Shown piece by piece: positions 15,196-25,961 of a stretch of DNA of 64,000 bases (positions are counted from its first letter, which is position 1; each line of letters opens with the position of its first letter). The notes under the pieces are model-generated. The model did no database searches. It was given only the letters and a program-made list of their open reading frames with translations, and had not been told where the DNA came from. This DNA comes from RGIG9115 sp045644665 (GTDB lineage Bacteria; Bacillota; Clostridia; UBA1381). The stretch lies in the NCBI GenBank assembly GCA_045644665.1, contig JAZRHH010000011.1, positions 1 through 64,000 on the forward strand, read 5' to 3'. A program made the position numbers and the translations under genes.

Positions 15196-18100
15196 CTAGT
15201 CGCACATAATTTGTGTCGAATCAAATCTACCATGGATAGAGAAATATCCAAACTTGTTATTTGGTGCCACATCATCAAAATAATTGATTATTTCTTTTCC
15301 GTCAATATTAATGATAATGCGCTGTCCTCCGTTCTCCGGTGTACATGAAAGCTCAACATCATGCCACTGGTCAGGAAGCATAATACCATCATTAGGTACA
15401 CTTGCAATGACATCGCCATTTGTAGCAGGATATCTTTGAACTTCAATAGCTGTTGGTGTTGGTACAAAGAAGTAGCCTTCCTTGTTGTAGAAACTACCTG
15501 CCGAGGTAGGACTTATCTGCTTTATACCAATTCCCTGGAACTGTTTGAGCGGGAATTTAACTCTTACTTTCACTTTTTCGCCCGGAGCAAGCATTCTCTG
15601 GTCTGTTGCAAGAGCGTTTCCTGTTTCTACCGAGCTCTTGATAGAGAGTATGTTGCCGTCCGCTGTGATTGAAGCAGCTGCGGAATTGGTAGCCCACATG
15701 CTCAAATCACTTGCCGAGTACGTTCTCACATAATCAACTGCATTTTCCACAAGAAGTTTAAAATAAAGGTTATTAAGATTTATAATTTCTTCATCCACTT
15801 CTTTCTGAAGTGCAAGCTTGTTAATGCGCTTCTGTGAAAGCTCAAGCATCTCATAAATCTTATCTTTAGTTCCCGGCTTAAATGGTTGGATACCGTGATC
15901 CTTACCGTCATCTTCTATCAAAGAATCTGCATATGCTTTAATTTCTTCAACATTAGCTTCATATATACCTGTATTGAGTGTAGTATTTTCTGCAGCCTCT
16001 TTATAGGTATATGTTCTAAAAGAGTGTACTTTCATAAACACATCAGGATTCTCTACATGGCTTACATAGCTTTCGCCCTTAACACGCCAATAATATGTTT
16101 TGTCAAACTCCAAGTCGCTATCAAGCTGGTAGTTTGCATGCTGTGATCTTCCGGAATAAATTATATTTTCAAAATTTTCATCGGTTGCTATTTCAACAGT
16201 ATAGAAGCTTACAGCAGGTATGCTGGTCCACTGGAAGAGTATATCTGTTGGAAAAATCTTGAAATCCGGATCACTTGTAGGATAAACAGGTAAAATATCT
16301 TTTTGGACAATGTTATCTCTTACTTCAGGTGAAATACCCATTTTGCTTAAAGGAGGCATTTCCTCAAAGTCTTCAATGAGGTCATAAACCTCACTGTCCG
16401 GCTTAAGATTATAATCCCTATTCGCATAGTCCACAAAATTTTTAGGGTCCTCAATTACAATGTTGTTATCCAGGAAGTACCTTGTTTCAGTTTCAACAAT
16501 TCTTGGAAGTTCTGCGTTAAAGGATACATTATTCTTATACACATTGCCTTGAGGCTCCTTTGTTTCATTTTCAAAAGGAGTTGGAGCATAATCCGTTATA
16601 GCCAGCCTGTCTTTTCTTATCTTCTGCAGCTCTGTCATGTAATAATGCAGTGTTGGATAACGATTCTTAATTTCCTGGTTATTTATTTTCATAACACCTT
16701 TTTGATTCCAGGATACATGGTCGCCTGAAGATTTTATAAATGATTTGTTAAATACTGTTTCTGCAAAGTCATGATCAGTTACATAGTGGTTAGAATTATT
16801 TGCAGCGCTTTTCCCTACACAATCAATTACCATATTATTATACGCAACATTCCACAGGCCACCGTGCATAAAGCAATTACCCATTTGCATTATATTTCCG
16901 TATACAAAGGTATTACTTGAATAGTCATCCAGATAAATCATCATTGTTGAACTTCTTTGCGTTAGTGTTGTATGGTGGAAATAATTGTATCTTATATGAT
17001 TGTATATGTTATCAAGTCCACCCTCGTAATATAATGTTCCACCGTCTTCCGTTCTCCACGGAGTACCTACCGCTTCATTATATTCTATAATACTCTCCTT
17101 TAGATTTGCTATGTATAACGCCTGGGACGGAGCATTAAAAATTGTATTATGGGATATAATTTGCTGAACACCATGTCTAGCATTTATTCTTGAACCATAT
17201 ATACAGTTATTCTGAATAAAGTTACGGCTAGGGCGCAGACTTTGATGGTCTGAATTGGTGCCATTGACTGCATTTATACTTCCCCACAATGCAACAGCGC
17301 TATATATATCAGAGCATATCAGTCCACAGTTTTTGGCGTTTTCTATATATACTCCGTAGCTGGAACAGTCTTTAATGGTACAGTTCTGAACAATGTTTCT
17401 GAAGCCCTGAAGGGTAATTCCTCGTCCACCTGTACTTGAAACTGTTACATCATTTAACACAATATACTGTGATCCCTTTTCATAGTTTATAAGAGTACCT
17501 GAACTTTTAGCAATACTAACACTACTGTCTTTAATGTCGGTTATAGGCCATAAATAGAGTGTTCCGGTATCATAGTCCAAAAACCATTCTCCCGGCATAT
17601 CAAGCTCTTCCAAGATATTAAAGTAGTAATAATGATTATCGGATCTGTATCGGGCACCGTACTCTTCATGGTCGAAGGTTCTTATACTCATTCTTTCGGG
17701 ATTGATGCTTCTTACGCGCTTGGTACTGGTTAGATATTCAATATAGAAAGAACCTTTTATAAATATCTGCTCCGTATTTTCCCACGAAAGAGGTCTTGGG
17801 TCAACGAACTTAAATTCAAAGCCCTCACCCGTATCACCTGTACTACCGCTGCCTTTTGTAGTAGGGCCTACATCGTAAACTCCGTCAACAACGCCTTCTC
17901 CCTCAGCCTTTCCCATTGCAACTTCAGAAGCGTTTGGCCAGCGAGCAAGAGTATATTCTATATCGTCAACTGTAAGCTTTGGAACAGAGGATATTGATAG
18001 ATTTGGCAACTGTGTATATCCAAGCTCAAAAAGATTGACAGAATATACCTTTCCCAGCGCAGTCTTTGAAAGTTTGCGCATTGCAACCTCATCATCAGCT

Positions 18101-18633
18101 ATATTAAAGTCTGTACCTTTAATGCTGATACCGCCGCTTAATGTTACATCTTCTCCGGGATATGCTGATATAATGGTCGGGTGCTCAACAGAGCCTGACA
18201 GGCCTTCTTCAAATGTTATGCCATTACTTATATCATATATTCCCTCACGGATATAAATAACACGTCCGTTTCCTACTGAGCCCTCAGATGCAATTTTAAA
18301 GGCTCTCTCAAAGGTTTTTACAGGCTTATCCTTTGTACCGGGGTTTGTATCAATACCATCCTTGGCAATATAAACCTCTTTTTCACCAACAGGCTCAAAG
18401 GGTTTGAATACAGGAACCTCTTCCGGAAGCTCATCACGCAGCTGCAGGAATCTCTGAAAGGTTGCCTCACCTGTTTCCCCCTCTTCGTATGGCGTAACAA
18501 ATGGAAATTCATCAGGTAAGCCAAAAGTGAAATCTTGAGTGACAGGTGTTTTGTCAGTTACAGCAGCGCTACATACCGGCACTGTTACAAGCAGTGCCAG
18601 CATTATCATTACAATATTTTTGATTTTAAACAT
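15196..18633 (-). CDS. Secreted parallel beta-helix enzyme (GH141-like architecture)
   Basis: The 1145-residue protein starts at ATG 18633. The frame opens further upstream, but MFKIKNIVMIMLALLVTVPVCSAA is a clear signal peptide, and 18633 lies 19 bases after the SLH gene. After it come YIAKDGIDTNPGTKDKPVKT, GGISIKG, a TLARWPNAS segment and then right-handed parallel beta-helix turns (EDGGTLYYEGGLDNIYNHIRY... MMIYLDDYSSNTFVYGN). Next is a fibronectin III-like part (FQWTSIPAVSFYTVEIA...TYYWRVKG) and a C-terminal concanavalin-like domain. The order resembles GH141 and related beta-helix glycosidases, some of which act on pectin side chains. Polysaccharide lyase activity cannot be excluded. Export and fold are sure; the reaction is not. 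Confidence 0.8.
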   Translation of the reverse strand: MFKIKNIVMIMLALLVTVPVCSAAVTDKTPVTQDFTFGLPDEFPFVTPYEEGETGEATFQRFLQLRDELPEEVPVFKPFEPVGEKEVYIAKDGIDTNPGTKDKPVKTFERAFKIASEGSVGNGRVIYIREGIYDISNGITFEEGLSGSVEHPTIISAYPGEDVTLSGGISIKGTDFNIADDEVAMRKLSKTALGKVYSVNLFELGYTQLPNLSISSVPKLTVDDIEYTLARWPNASEVAMGKAEGEGVVDGVYDVGPTTKGSGSTGDTGEGFEFKFVDPRPLSWENTEQIFIKGSFYIEYLTSTKRVRSINPERMSIRTFDHEEYGARYRSDNHYYYFNILEELDMPGEWFLDYDTGTLYLWPITDIKDSSVSIAKSSGTLINYEKGSQYIVLNDVTVSSTGGRGITLQGFRNIVQNCTIKDCSSYGVYIENAKNCGLICSDIYSAVALWGSINAVNGTNSDHQSLRPSRNFIQNNCIYGSRINARHGVQQIISHNTIFNAPSQALYIANLKESIIEYNEAVGTPWRTEDGGTLYYEGGLDNIYNHIRYNYFHHTTLTQRSSTMMIYLDDYSSNTFVYGNIMQMGNCFMHGGLWNVAYNNMVIDCVGKSAANNSNHYVTDHDFAETVFNKSFIKSSGDHVSWNQKGVMKINNQEIKNRYPTLHYYMTELQKIRKDRLAITDYAPTPFENETKEPQGNVYKNNVSFNAELPRIVETETRYFLDNNIVIEDPKNFVDYANRDYNLKPDSEVYDLIEDFEEMPPLSKMGISPEVRDNIVQKDILPVYPTSDPDFKIFPTDILFQWTSIPAVSFYTVEIATDENFENIIYSGRSQHANYQLDSDLEFDKTYYWRVKGESYVSHVENPDVFMKVHSFRTYTYKEAAENTTLNTGIYEANVEEIKAYADSLIEDDGKDHGIQPFKPGTKDKIYEMLELSQKRINKLALQKEVDEEIINLNNLYFKLLVENAVDYVRTYSASDLSMWATNSAAASITADGNILSIKSSVETGNALATDQRMLAPGEKVKVRVKFPLKQFQGIGIKQISPTSAGSFYNKEGYFFVPTPTAIEVQRYPATNGDVIASVPNDGIMLPDQWHDVELSCTPENGGQRIIINIDGKEIINYFDDVAPNNKFGYFSIHGRFDSTQIMCD

Positions 18634-18652
18634 ATTCACCCAACCTTTCGGG

Positions 18653-21355
18653 TTATTGTACAATATACGCATAGGTGATATCGCCTTCTGTCCAGTTGAA
18701 AATAACATCAGAAGCAGACGGTCCTATGTCTTTAACAGTTTCTATATAAGTTGAATCTGCAAGCTCAACTCTGCCGTCCTTATATACAATATATTGCATT
18801 TGTGAACGGTCAAGTAATATTTCCATTTGGGAAGGTACACCGTTTTTATATTCTGTTCTTAATATTCTCACAAAACGGTCGGTCATAACATCAACCTGAC
18901 CTTTAAGAATAACAAACTCCCATTTTCCCACACCGGTGGTATTATAGGTAAGATCTGTGAATGTACCATCTTCATATATCAGGTTGTCGGGGTCAGTCTG
19001 AGGACTGTACATAATTACAAGCTGATTGTCAGGAATAGCTCCTGACTTATCGGTTGCAAACTTGATTATGTCTCCAACCTGTACTTCTTTTCCGCTCTTT
19101 ACACACTTATTACCGTTAAGAGTTTTTGTAAACACACGCTTTGGATCATCACCCGATGTATACCAGATTTCCCATCCAACTTCGTTGTTTACATTTATTC
19201 CCTGACTTATCTCAGTTACAATTACATTGCTTGCTCTTGTTGCGTCTGTTGACTTATACAGGTCTCTACCTGTTGTATTTCTGTAAACAACTATAGCATC
19301 TGTATAAAGAGAGTCTCTATCAAGAGTATATCTTGTATGAACAGAGGTTGTGTCTGATATTGCACTGCTCGAATTGGTTGTAACATTAATTTCGTCTAAG
19401 TCAACCTTTGAAAGATCCACCTGGTCGATAGAGGTTATGTTTTCATTCGTATCAAAAGGAACAACAAATATCTTTGTATATTCGTCAACATAGCCTGATG
19501 ATGAAATCCATGAAGTAGGCGAGCCATTTACCTGGTACTTGTCCTTCATTATCTGAAGACTTTTATCACCTTCGTTTGCACCAGCTTCCGTAGGGCCTGT
19601 TTCTCCGTAAGCATAGAAAGCCGTGTCCATGTTTATGATTTCATCAGCATCGTTGAGCTTCACAATAACAAGACCGCCTATAGCGTAGGGCTGTGCAAGA
19701 ATATAGTCCTTAGCAGCCTCAGGAGAAGCTTGCTTTACACCATCAATAACAGGTCTGTTTGCAAAGGTTGCCTTTACAATTTTCTTGTTCTCTGTTAATA
19801 TATCCAGACGCACTTTTTCTTCAAATTCGTCATAGAATACTCTGTGAAGATATGCATACACGCCATTTAATTCATTTGAGTCTTCGATAAATGCTATTTT
19901 ACCATCATGGCGCAAATATAATGTTATGTTATTTCCAACCTCAGGTATATCTATGTATGAAAGAAGATCAGAAGCAATCTCGTACATCTGAGAATCTATC
20001 TTGAGATATCTGCTGCCTTCAACGCCTTGCAAAGTACCTGATACCTTGTCTGTGCTTACAATTATTTTTGCATATTCACCGTCCGCACTTTGCATAACTG
20101 AAATAACATTATTCTTTACCAGGTTGTCAAGGTTCATTTTTGAACCACGGGTAGTGAACAATTCAAGCTTCTTTGTATCTTCAAAGGACATTGACTGCTG
20201 TAAATCTACAAAGGTTACAGGTGTAGGTACAGAAAGTGCATTATACACAGTCTGGCTCACATTCTGATAGCCTCGGATTACAATGGTCTGATAGTCCTCA
20301 ACGATTACAACATCATACAGTCTGTCGGAGTTATTATCAATGATAGTTACCTTTCCGAATTTTGGATTCATCATTTGCTCCAACAACTCCGGTGTAACTC
20401 CGCCGCCAACATACTTGCAATTATAAATAAGCTTATAATCACCTACAAGTCTGTACTGGTCAGTTTTTTCTGTGTTTTCTGACTTGTACACGCTGTATAT
20501 TCCATCATTAAAGTTTTTAATTTTGTCCGATGTAAATTCTGCCACAACATTTTTTTGCTTATAAGGATGCATATAAATTACAGTTTGCATATCGCCGTCC
20601 TTTTTCACATAAGCGCATACGTTGTAACCCAGAAGGTCGTTTCTGCCGGAATTATTGATATAATCTATATTGCCTATCTTTATAGCGTCTTCTGTTATTC
20701 CGGTTTCACCTGCAAGGGCTGTTACGCCGTCATCTGTAACAATTCCTGTTACAACGCTTATACCAAATCGCTTTTCCATAAGGGGAGCGCTATGGAAGTT
20801 TGTTTCGTGTCCGTCAATTACATTTGCAAACTGAACCTCTGCAAACAAAGCATTGCGCAGCATTTTATATGCATTTTCTGCTGTAAGATAATCTGTGGTG
20901 TTTGATACTCCGTCCAGGAGTCCGATTTCACCTGCTTGTGCAACATATCCCTTCTCGTTTGCAAGGAAGTCATAGCCCAAAATTCTTACAAGAATTGCAC
21001 AGGCGTCTGTACTGCTTATATTATTATCAGGAGCAAACTCAAGTGGAGATACTCCGTTTATAATTCCAAGGTTTGTAAGCAGCATTACATTATTAAAGTA
21101 CTTAGAATCTCTTGGAACATCTGCCCATTTTTGCTCAAGAGAAGTTTCGTCTGCAGCATATGAAACGGCAATTTCTCCTGCGAGTCTTGCAAACTCACCT
21201 CTTGTTATTGGCGCATCCGGTTCCAGAACTTCGCTTGCACTCATAGCACCGAAGCCAATAAGGAAGTCTGTTGCAGAAACATCACTTCCGGCCGCCTGCA
21301 CAGGAAGTGCAAAGACAAGTATTGTCAGTAATAAAATCAGTATTTTTTTGCTCAT
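18653..21355 (-). CDS. Secreted SLH-domain surface protein, 900 residues
   Basis: A signal peptide (MSKKILILLLTILVFALPVQAA) is followed by SLH-like repeats to about residue 190 (DAPITRGEFARLAGEI, MLLTNLGIINGVSPLEFAPDNNISSTDACAIL, YLTAENAYKMLR), which would hold the protein on secondary cell-wall polymer. The remaining 700 residues are beta-rich with no family that I recognise (segments such as GSKMNLDNLVKNNVISVMQS and GVYAYLHRVFYDEFEEKVRL). GGAGG lies 6 bases before the ATG. It lies between a second SLH protein and a beta-helix enzyme and is probably a scaffold or binding protein of the surface polysaccharide machinery. Function is inferred only from position and anchoring. Confidence 0.75.
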   Translation of the reverse strand: MSKKILILLLTILVFALPVQAAGSDVSATDFLIGFGAMSASEVLEPDAPITRGEFARLAGEIAVSYAADETSLEQKWADVPRDSKYFNNVMLLTNLGIINGVSPLEFAPDNNISSTDACAILVRILGYDFLANEKGYVAQAGEIGLLDGVSNTTDYLTAENAYKMLRNALFAEVQFANVIDGHETNFHSAPLMEKRFGISVVTGIVTDDGVTALAGETGITEDAIKIGNIDYINNSGRNDLLGYNVCAYVKKDGDMQTVIYMHPYKQKNVVAEFTSDKIKNFNDGIYSVYKSENTEKTDQYRLVGDYKLIYNCKYVGGGVTPELLEQMMNPKFGKVTIIDNNSDRLYDVVIVEDYQTIVIRGYQNVSQTVYNALSVPTPVTFVDLQQSMSFEDTKKLELFTTRGSKMNLDNLVKNNVISVMQSADGEYAKIIVSTDKVSGTLQGVEGSRYLKIDSQMYEIASDLLSYIDIPEVGNNITLYLRHDGKIAFIEDSNELNGVYAYLHRVFYDEFEEKVRLDILTENKKIVKATFANRPVIDGVKQASPEAAKDYILAQPYAIGGLVIVKLNDADEIINMDTAFYAYGETGPTEAGANEGDKSLQIMKDKYQVNGSPTSWISSSGYVDEYTKIFVVPFDTNENITSIDQVDLSKVDLDEINVTTNSSSAISDTTSVHTRYTLDRDSLYTDAIVVYRNTTGRDLYKSTDATRASNVIVTEISQGINVNNEVGWEIWYTSGDDPKRVFTKTLNGNKCVKSGKEVQVGDIIKFATDKSGAIPDNQLVIMYSPQTDPDNLIYEDGTFTDLTYNTTGVGKWEFVILKGQVDVMTDRFVRILRTEYKNGVPSQMEILLDRSQMQYIVYKDGRVELADSTYIETVKDIGPSASDVIFNWTEGDITYAYIVQ

Positions 21356-21382
21356 ATTAGTCCTCCATTCTGCTAATATCTA

Positions 21383-24300
21383 TCAGCATAATTTGTCAAG
21401 TGCTTCTATAAGCTTAGCAGCTTCTGCTCTTGTTGCATTCCTGTTTGGTGCAAACATGTTGTCACCAACACCGTTAAGGATACCTTCAGCTGCCAGAATG
21501 CCGACTGCTTCAAGTGAATAGTCCTTAATCTGGTCTGCATCTGCAAATTCTTTTTTTTCAGTAGTGAAGGTGTAGCCATTTGCTTTAAGAGCGCGGTAAA
21601 TAACAACAGCCATATCCTGACGGGTAATGTGCATACCAACGCCAAACTCTGTATCGCTTATACCGTTTACTATTCCGCTTGCCTGTGCTGATGCTACGTA
21701 AGGAGCATACCACTGAGAAGCATCTACATCTGAGAAATCTGTAATTTCCGATTCATCAAAGCTGTCAAGCACGAGAACTATCATTTTTGCAAACTGTTCT
21801 CTTGTAACAAGACCTGACGGATTAAACTCGCCGTTACCAACACCGTTTATAATACCCTTCTGAGCAAGACTTAATATAGACTCCTTAGCCCAGTCATAGC
21901 CTGAAAGGTCTGCAAACACTTGGTCCGGTGTAACCGGCGTTGGTGCAGATATTAAGTTCTGTGACATACTTGTTGTTCCTGAAGGGCCGTCATTTCTTGA
22001 ATCGTTTACAACAGTATTCTGTGTTACAGGTGGATTAGCAACGAGTCTGTCAAACTCTGTCTTAAGTGCATCACCGTCTGCAAAGGTTTTACCTAATATA
22101 TTTGAGCAAACTGCTGCTCTTTGTGTATCTGTAAGACTTCCGTCATAAGCAGTAAAGACCATATTTGTAAATTCTGTACCATTTCTTAGCTTATCTGCTA
22201 TAAGACCTGCATATGAAATTGCCTTTAGCTCGTTGAGATATGCAATTTCTCTTCTTGCATAATCTATATTTGTCACGAGCTGATTTATATAATCATTGTC
22301 TGTTGGACCTACAAGAAGAGTTCTCTTCTCATACATTCTCTTCTGGAAGAGTGCTTTGTCTCTGTCGGAAACAAACTCTCTTGTAAAGTCTATACCGATT
22401 GCCGCGTTGTACTCAAGTGTCTTGGTAAGAATCTGATTCTGTGCAATTGTTCCGTTTGAGAGAGGAATTACATATTCATTTATTAGCTCCGAAAGAACAA
22501 TGTATTCAAAATCATTAGAATATGCGCCGTTTTTTGTAACAACATAGGCTGTGTATGTGCCTGTTGGAGAATTAAATGCAAATGTGTTACCATATATGTA
22601 TTCAGTTCCTGTCGCAGTTACATTTGCACTTACAAGTGCAAGAGTTTTTGTTGCGGCCTGTGTAAGAGGTGTATCCTCCCCGTCAAGTATGAGGAGAGTA
22701 TAAACCCCGTCAGTATCTGTTGTTTTACCTGAAATGCTCATAACAGAATTTACTGCGTCTGTAATCTTACCCTCAAAGGAAGGTAGTGTATTTTTATATT
22801 CAAGTGTATATTCCGGCTTTTGCGTATCCTCTTTTATAAGGTCTGATTCGTGAAGAAGTGCACCCAATGAGCCGTCTGTGTTCTTTTTCCATGCATATGC
22901 TCTTATTCTTGCCGCGCCAAGAGGAACACCTGTGAGTGTAAATAGATTATTACCTACTGTTATGTCCTGATAGCTAATTTTCAAAAGACCGTCATTTTGG
23001 TCATAAACCGCTACTGCACCTATATAGTTCTCTACTGTACCGCCGTCATTTTTAAGTACAAGAGTATAGTCTATATTAGTTGCCTTTTGAAGACGCTTTC
23101 CGTGGGTATTAAGTACTGCTGCAGCATCTACAGTATCAACGAAAACAGGGCTTGACTTTTTGGTTACGAAACCACGAGTAAACTTTTCGCTCATTATACG
23201 GTCATTTTCTGCTATAAGCCCTTCAATATTAAGATTGTATCTAGTATAAGGTGAAAGTCCTGTTATTGAAACACCAAAATCGCTGTCAGCTCCTGTAACA
23301 GTAATGGTACAGTTTTCTACTTTATCTCCATTTTCGTCGGTTACATAAATTGCTTTTTTAAGCTTCTCAATATCTATATCATCATTAAATGAGATAGTAA
23401 TATTTTGTGTATCTACATAGTAATCTCCGTGTTCAAAGCTTGCGCCGTCAACTCCAAGAGATTTTGTAATACGCTTTACAGAGAAATTAGTAACCTCGAA
23501 CTCAGCTGTTTGTCTTCTCTGAGCCTTACAATAGAATATGACATTTCTGATATGCATATAAGGTGACCATACTCTGTTTGAAGCGGTGTCACCCCAGTTA
23601 GGAGGTGTGGTCATATCAATTGTTCGTGTTACACCGTCACTTCTGAAGAAGGTTGCAATACCTGTTTCATTATCAATGGTAAACTTAATATGAATATCAC
23701 TTACTCCTGAAAGCTCATCTGCCGTGTATAGCTTTGTTGATGATGATGAAACTGAGGTTTTTTGAAGTGTAATTCCGTTACTGTCGTATGTAAAAGTAAT
23801 AGGGGTGCCATCCTTACCTACATTTGCCCATATTGGATCAGATGAATTATCTGAAGTTATACCAAAGTTATATGTAGTACTAAACGATTGTGCCGCATTT
23901 TCAAGGTCAGGAAGCTTAAGGTCATATTCATAAACAAGCACGGATGCGTGAGGATATGCGGAGTTTCTTGACTCGTAATATGATTCTGCGCTTGTTGCTT
24001 TTGGTATTGCGCTTACGCTTGCATCTGAATTGGTTACGCTGATTTTTACACCGTCTGTAATACCTTCTATGGCACCGGTCTGAGCATCGGAGATATACCA
24101 TGATGAAGCGGTTGCCCCAACTGCAGGAGTTACAGGCTCGGTGTCTCCGTGAACAGGATTGCCGTATGGGTCCTCTTCAGGAACTACAACTGCCGCTTCT
24201 GTACCTACGTTAAGAACAAAATCAGCGATGAGCGGAAGTGCAAGATTATCATTACTTGTAATACTTTGGTCAAGTGTTATAGTATAGTCACAAAGCTCTC

Positions 24301-25912
24301 CCAAGTTCATGCTTACCTTTACTGCCTTTTCGCCATCCTGAGCAACTGTGAAGCTCTGGTCGTTTCCGTCCTCGTCAACTATTGTTAATTTTTGTTCCAC
24401 ATCAGATGCAGCAATCTTTTGTGAGAAGGTCAAGGTTACTGTATTTTCTCCTGCAGGGAGAGTTGTGCCTTCTGCAACGTCTGCGCTTACACTCATTGAT
24501 GTAGGAGCCTTTGTTGTAATTTCAAGAGAGTCTGCAGATGTAAAACATGCATATCCGTCAAAGTAAACTGTGTAGGTTGCAGCACCTTCAAGCTCCGTTG
24601 ATGAGATACGAACCTTTGTAGGTTCTCCCTGAACTGCAGAAACTGTAGGTGTTATAATTTCGTCTCCACGTTCAATTGAGAAGTAGTTTGCCAAATCGGC
24701 CAACGGAAGTTGGTGTTTTAAATCTACAACAATACCAGCCTCCATATCTACATTTGTTGTATCGGCAACCTCAAAGGAAGGGGTCTGTGTTGTAATTTGG
24801 TATATCTTAACGTTGTCTACATAAATTGATGTGCCTTCAGGAAATGCTGTTGGAGATGTACTATGATATGTACCGGTAATTTTAATACCATCCATATAAG
24901 AAGTGCTGGTAAGAGTTCTTTTAGTTGCCCGGTTTTCAACTATTCGTGTATCATCTACCCACATATTAACTATTGTGCCGCCTGCGGAAATTGCCCATTT
25001 GAATGTATGCCATGCATCTGTTGTTGCTCTTTTTCCGGTAGTGGTTCCATTTATGTTTTCGTTAATAGCAAACTGTCCGGTTGGGATGGTACTATTTCCT
25101 TCAGCACCATTAATTCCCATAGTAAGAGCACCATGTCCAATGGTCTTATTTTTGTAGTAAGTAGAATTGTTTGATGAATAATGAGGGCTTACATACAATC
25201 CATTATAGCCGGCGTTGTTGACGCCATTTGTTTTTATTGTGCTTTCGGGAATGTATATATCCATTTCATATATAACAGGCTTTTCGGAATCATAGCCTAA
25301 CTCACTATATCTTCTTCCTGTAGATTTAATGTTGACATTAAAGGAGGTAAGGTCTTCTGAACTGGTAGGTGTTGTTCCCATTGATGTTATTTTAAGGACC
25401 TGCTTATCGGTATTTCCAGGATCTGCAGGGTCTCTTGAAAGACTTGTGATACCTGTTTCTCGACACTCCGATACATCTGTACTTGTACCGCTGAAGTTGT
25501 TTTCATAAATTACATTGCTCTGACCTGACAGCACCAGGCTCATGAGTGTTGGAGTTTCGCCGTCAAGGGCCATGCCCTGATTTGTAAACATATCCTCAAA
25601 AACCCTGAACTGCTCAGGCTCCTGTGCAGGTTCTTGTACAGTTTCCTCCACAGGTTCTTCTGTAGACTCCTCCACAGGTTCTTCTGTAGATTCTTCTGCG
25701 GGTTCCTCGTCCGTCTCGGGAATATCCAATTCCAAATCTTCGTTATTGTCTGTCTGGATTTCCTGATTATCAGAAGGCTGAACCTCTGTAATTTCCTGCT
25801 CAAACACATTCTCCTCTTCTGCCAAAGCAAGAGTTGGCATGCAGGCTGTTAAAAACGCCAGAGTAAGCGTCAGACAAAATATTCTTTTTAGCTTTACGTT
25901 CATAAATTTCAT
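21383..25912 (-). CDS. Giant SLH-anchored multidomain surface protein, 1509 residues
   Basis: Layout: signal peptide (about 1-31), an acidic Pro/Glu-rich wall-spanning stretch (about 35-105, repeats of EEPVEEST), a concanavalin-like beta-sandwich (about 130-380, with TTDAWHTFKWAISAGG and IYVDNVKIYQI), Ig-like domains, a second beta-sandwich (about 590-810), further Ig-like and accessory modules, a helical segment, and three C-terminal SLH domains (about 1325-1509: NGVGNGEFNPSGLVTREQFA, VNGISDTEFGVGMHITRQDM, LNGVGDNMFAPNRNATRAEA). No catalytic signature is seen, so it is probably a sugar-binding scaffold on the cell wall. AGGAG lies 3 bases before ATG 25912 and 12 bases before a second ATG 9 bases inside, so the start is uncertain by three codons. 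Confidence 0.85.
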   Translation of the reverse strand: MKFMNVKLKRIFCLTLTLAFLTACMPTLALAEEENVFEQEITEVQPSDNQEIQTDNNEDLELDIPETDEEPAEESTEEPVEESTEEPVEETVQEPAQEPEQFRVFEDMFTNQGMALDGETPTLMSLVLSGQSNVIYENNFSGTSTDVSECRETGITSLSRDPADPGNTDKQVLKITSMGTTPTSSEDLTSFNVNIKSTGRRYSELGYDSEKPVIYEMDIYIPESTIKTNGVNNAGYNGLYVSPHYSSNNSTYYKNKTIGHGALTMGINGAEGNSTIPTGQFAINENINGTTTGKRATTDAWHTFKWAISAGGTIVNMWVDDTRIVENRATKRTLTSTSYMDGIKITGTYHSTSPTAFPEGTSIYVDNVKIYQITTQTPSFEVADTTNVDMEAGIVVDLKHQLPLADLANYFSIERGDEIITPTVSAVQGEPTKVRISSTELEGAATYTVYFDGYACFTSADSLEITTKAPTSMSVSADVAEGTTLPAGENTVTLTFSQKIAASDVEQKLTIVDEDGNDQSFTVAQDGEKAVKVSMNLGELCDYTITLDQSITSNDNLALPLIADFVLNVGTEAAVVVPEEDPYGNPVHGDTEPVTPAVGATASSWYISDAQTGAIEGITDGVKISVTNSDASVSAIPKATSAESYYESRNSAYPHASVLVYEYDLKLPDLENAAQSFSTTYNFGITSDNSSDPIWANVGKDGTPITFTYDSNGITLQKTSVSSSSTKLYTADELSGVSDIHIKFTIDNETGIATFFRSDGVTRTIDMTTPPNWGDTASNRVWSPYMHIRNVIFYCKAQRRQTAEFEVTNFSVKRITKSLGVDGASFEHGDYYVDTQNITISFNDDIDIEKLKKAIYVTDENGDKVENCTITVTGADSDFGVSITGLSPYTRYNLNIEGLIAENDRIMSEKFTRGFVTKKSSPVFVDTVDAAAVLNTHGKRLQKATNIDYTLVLKNDGGTVENYIGAVAVYDQNDGLLKISYQDITVGNNLFTLTGVPLGAARIRAYAWKKNTDGSLGALLHESDLIKEDTQKPEYTLEYKNTLPSFEGKITDAVNSVMSISGKTTDTDGVYTLLILDGEDTPLTQAATKTLALVSANVTATGTEYIYGNTFAFNSPTGTYTAYVVTKNGAYSNDFEYIVLSELINEYVIPLSNGTIAQNQILTKTLEYNAAIGIDFTREFVSDRDKALFQKRMYEKRTLLVGPTDNDYINQLVTNIDYARREIAYLNELKAISYAGLIADKLRNGTEFTNMVFTAYDGSLTDTQRAAVCSNILGKTFADGDALKTEFDRLVANPPVTQNTVVNDSRNDGPSGTTSMSQNLISAPTPVTPDQVFADLSGYDWAKESILSLAQKGIINGVGNGEFNPSGLVTREQFAKMIVLVLDSFDESEITDFSDVDASQWYAPYVASAQASGIVNGISDTEFGVGMHITRQDMAVVIYRALKANGYTFTTEKKEFADADQIKDYSLEAVGILAAEGILNGVGDNMFAPNRNATRAEAAKLIEALDKLC

Positions 25913-25961
25913 ACTCTCCTTTCAATGATTACTCTACTATGAACTTTATACTGAACCTTTA

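Noticed and set aside
25540..25830. Repeated GAGGAACCTGTGGAGGA-type units as a DNA repeat or CRISPR-like array
   Set aside because: They are codon repeats of the Pro/Glu-rich region of the SLH protein, without unique spacers. No CRISPR array was seen anywhere in the window.
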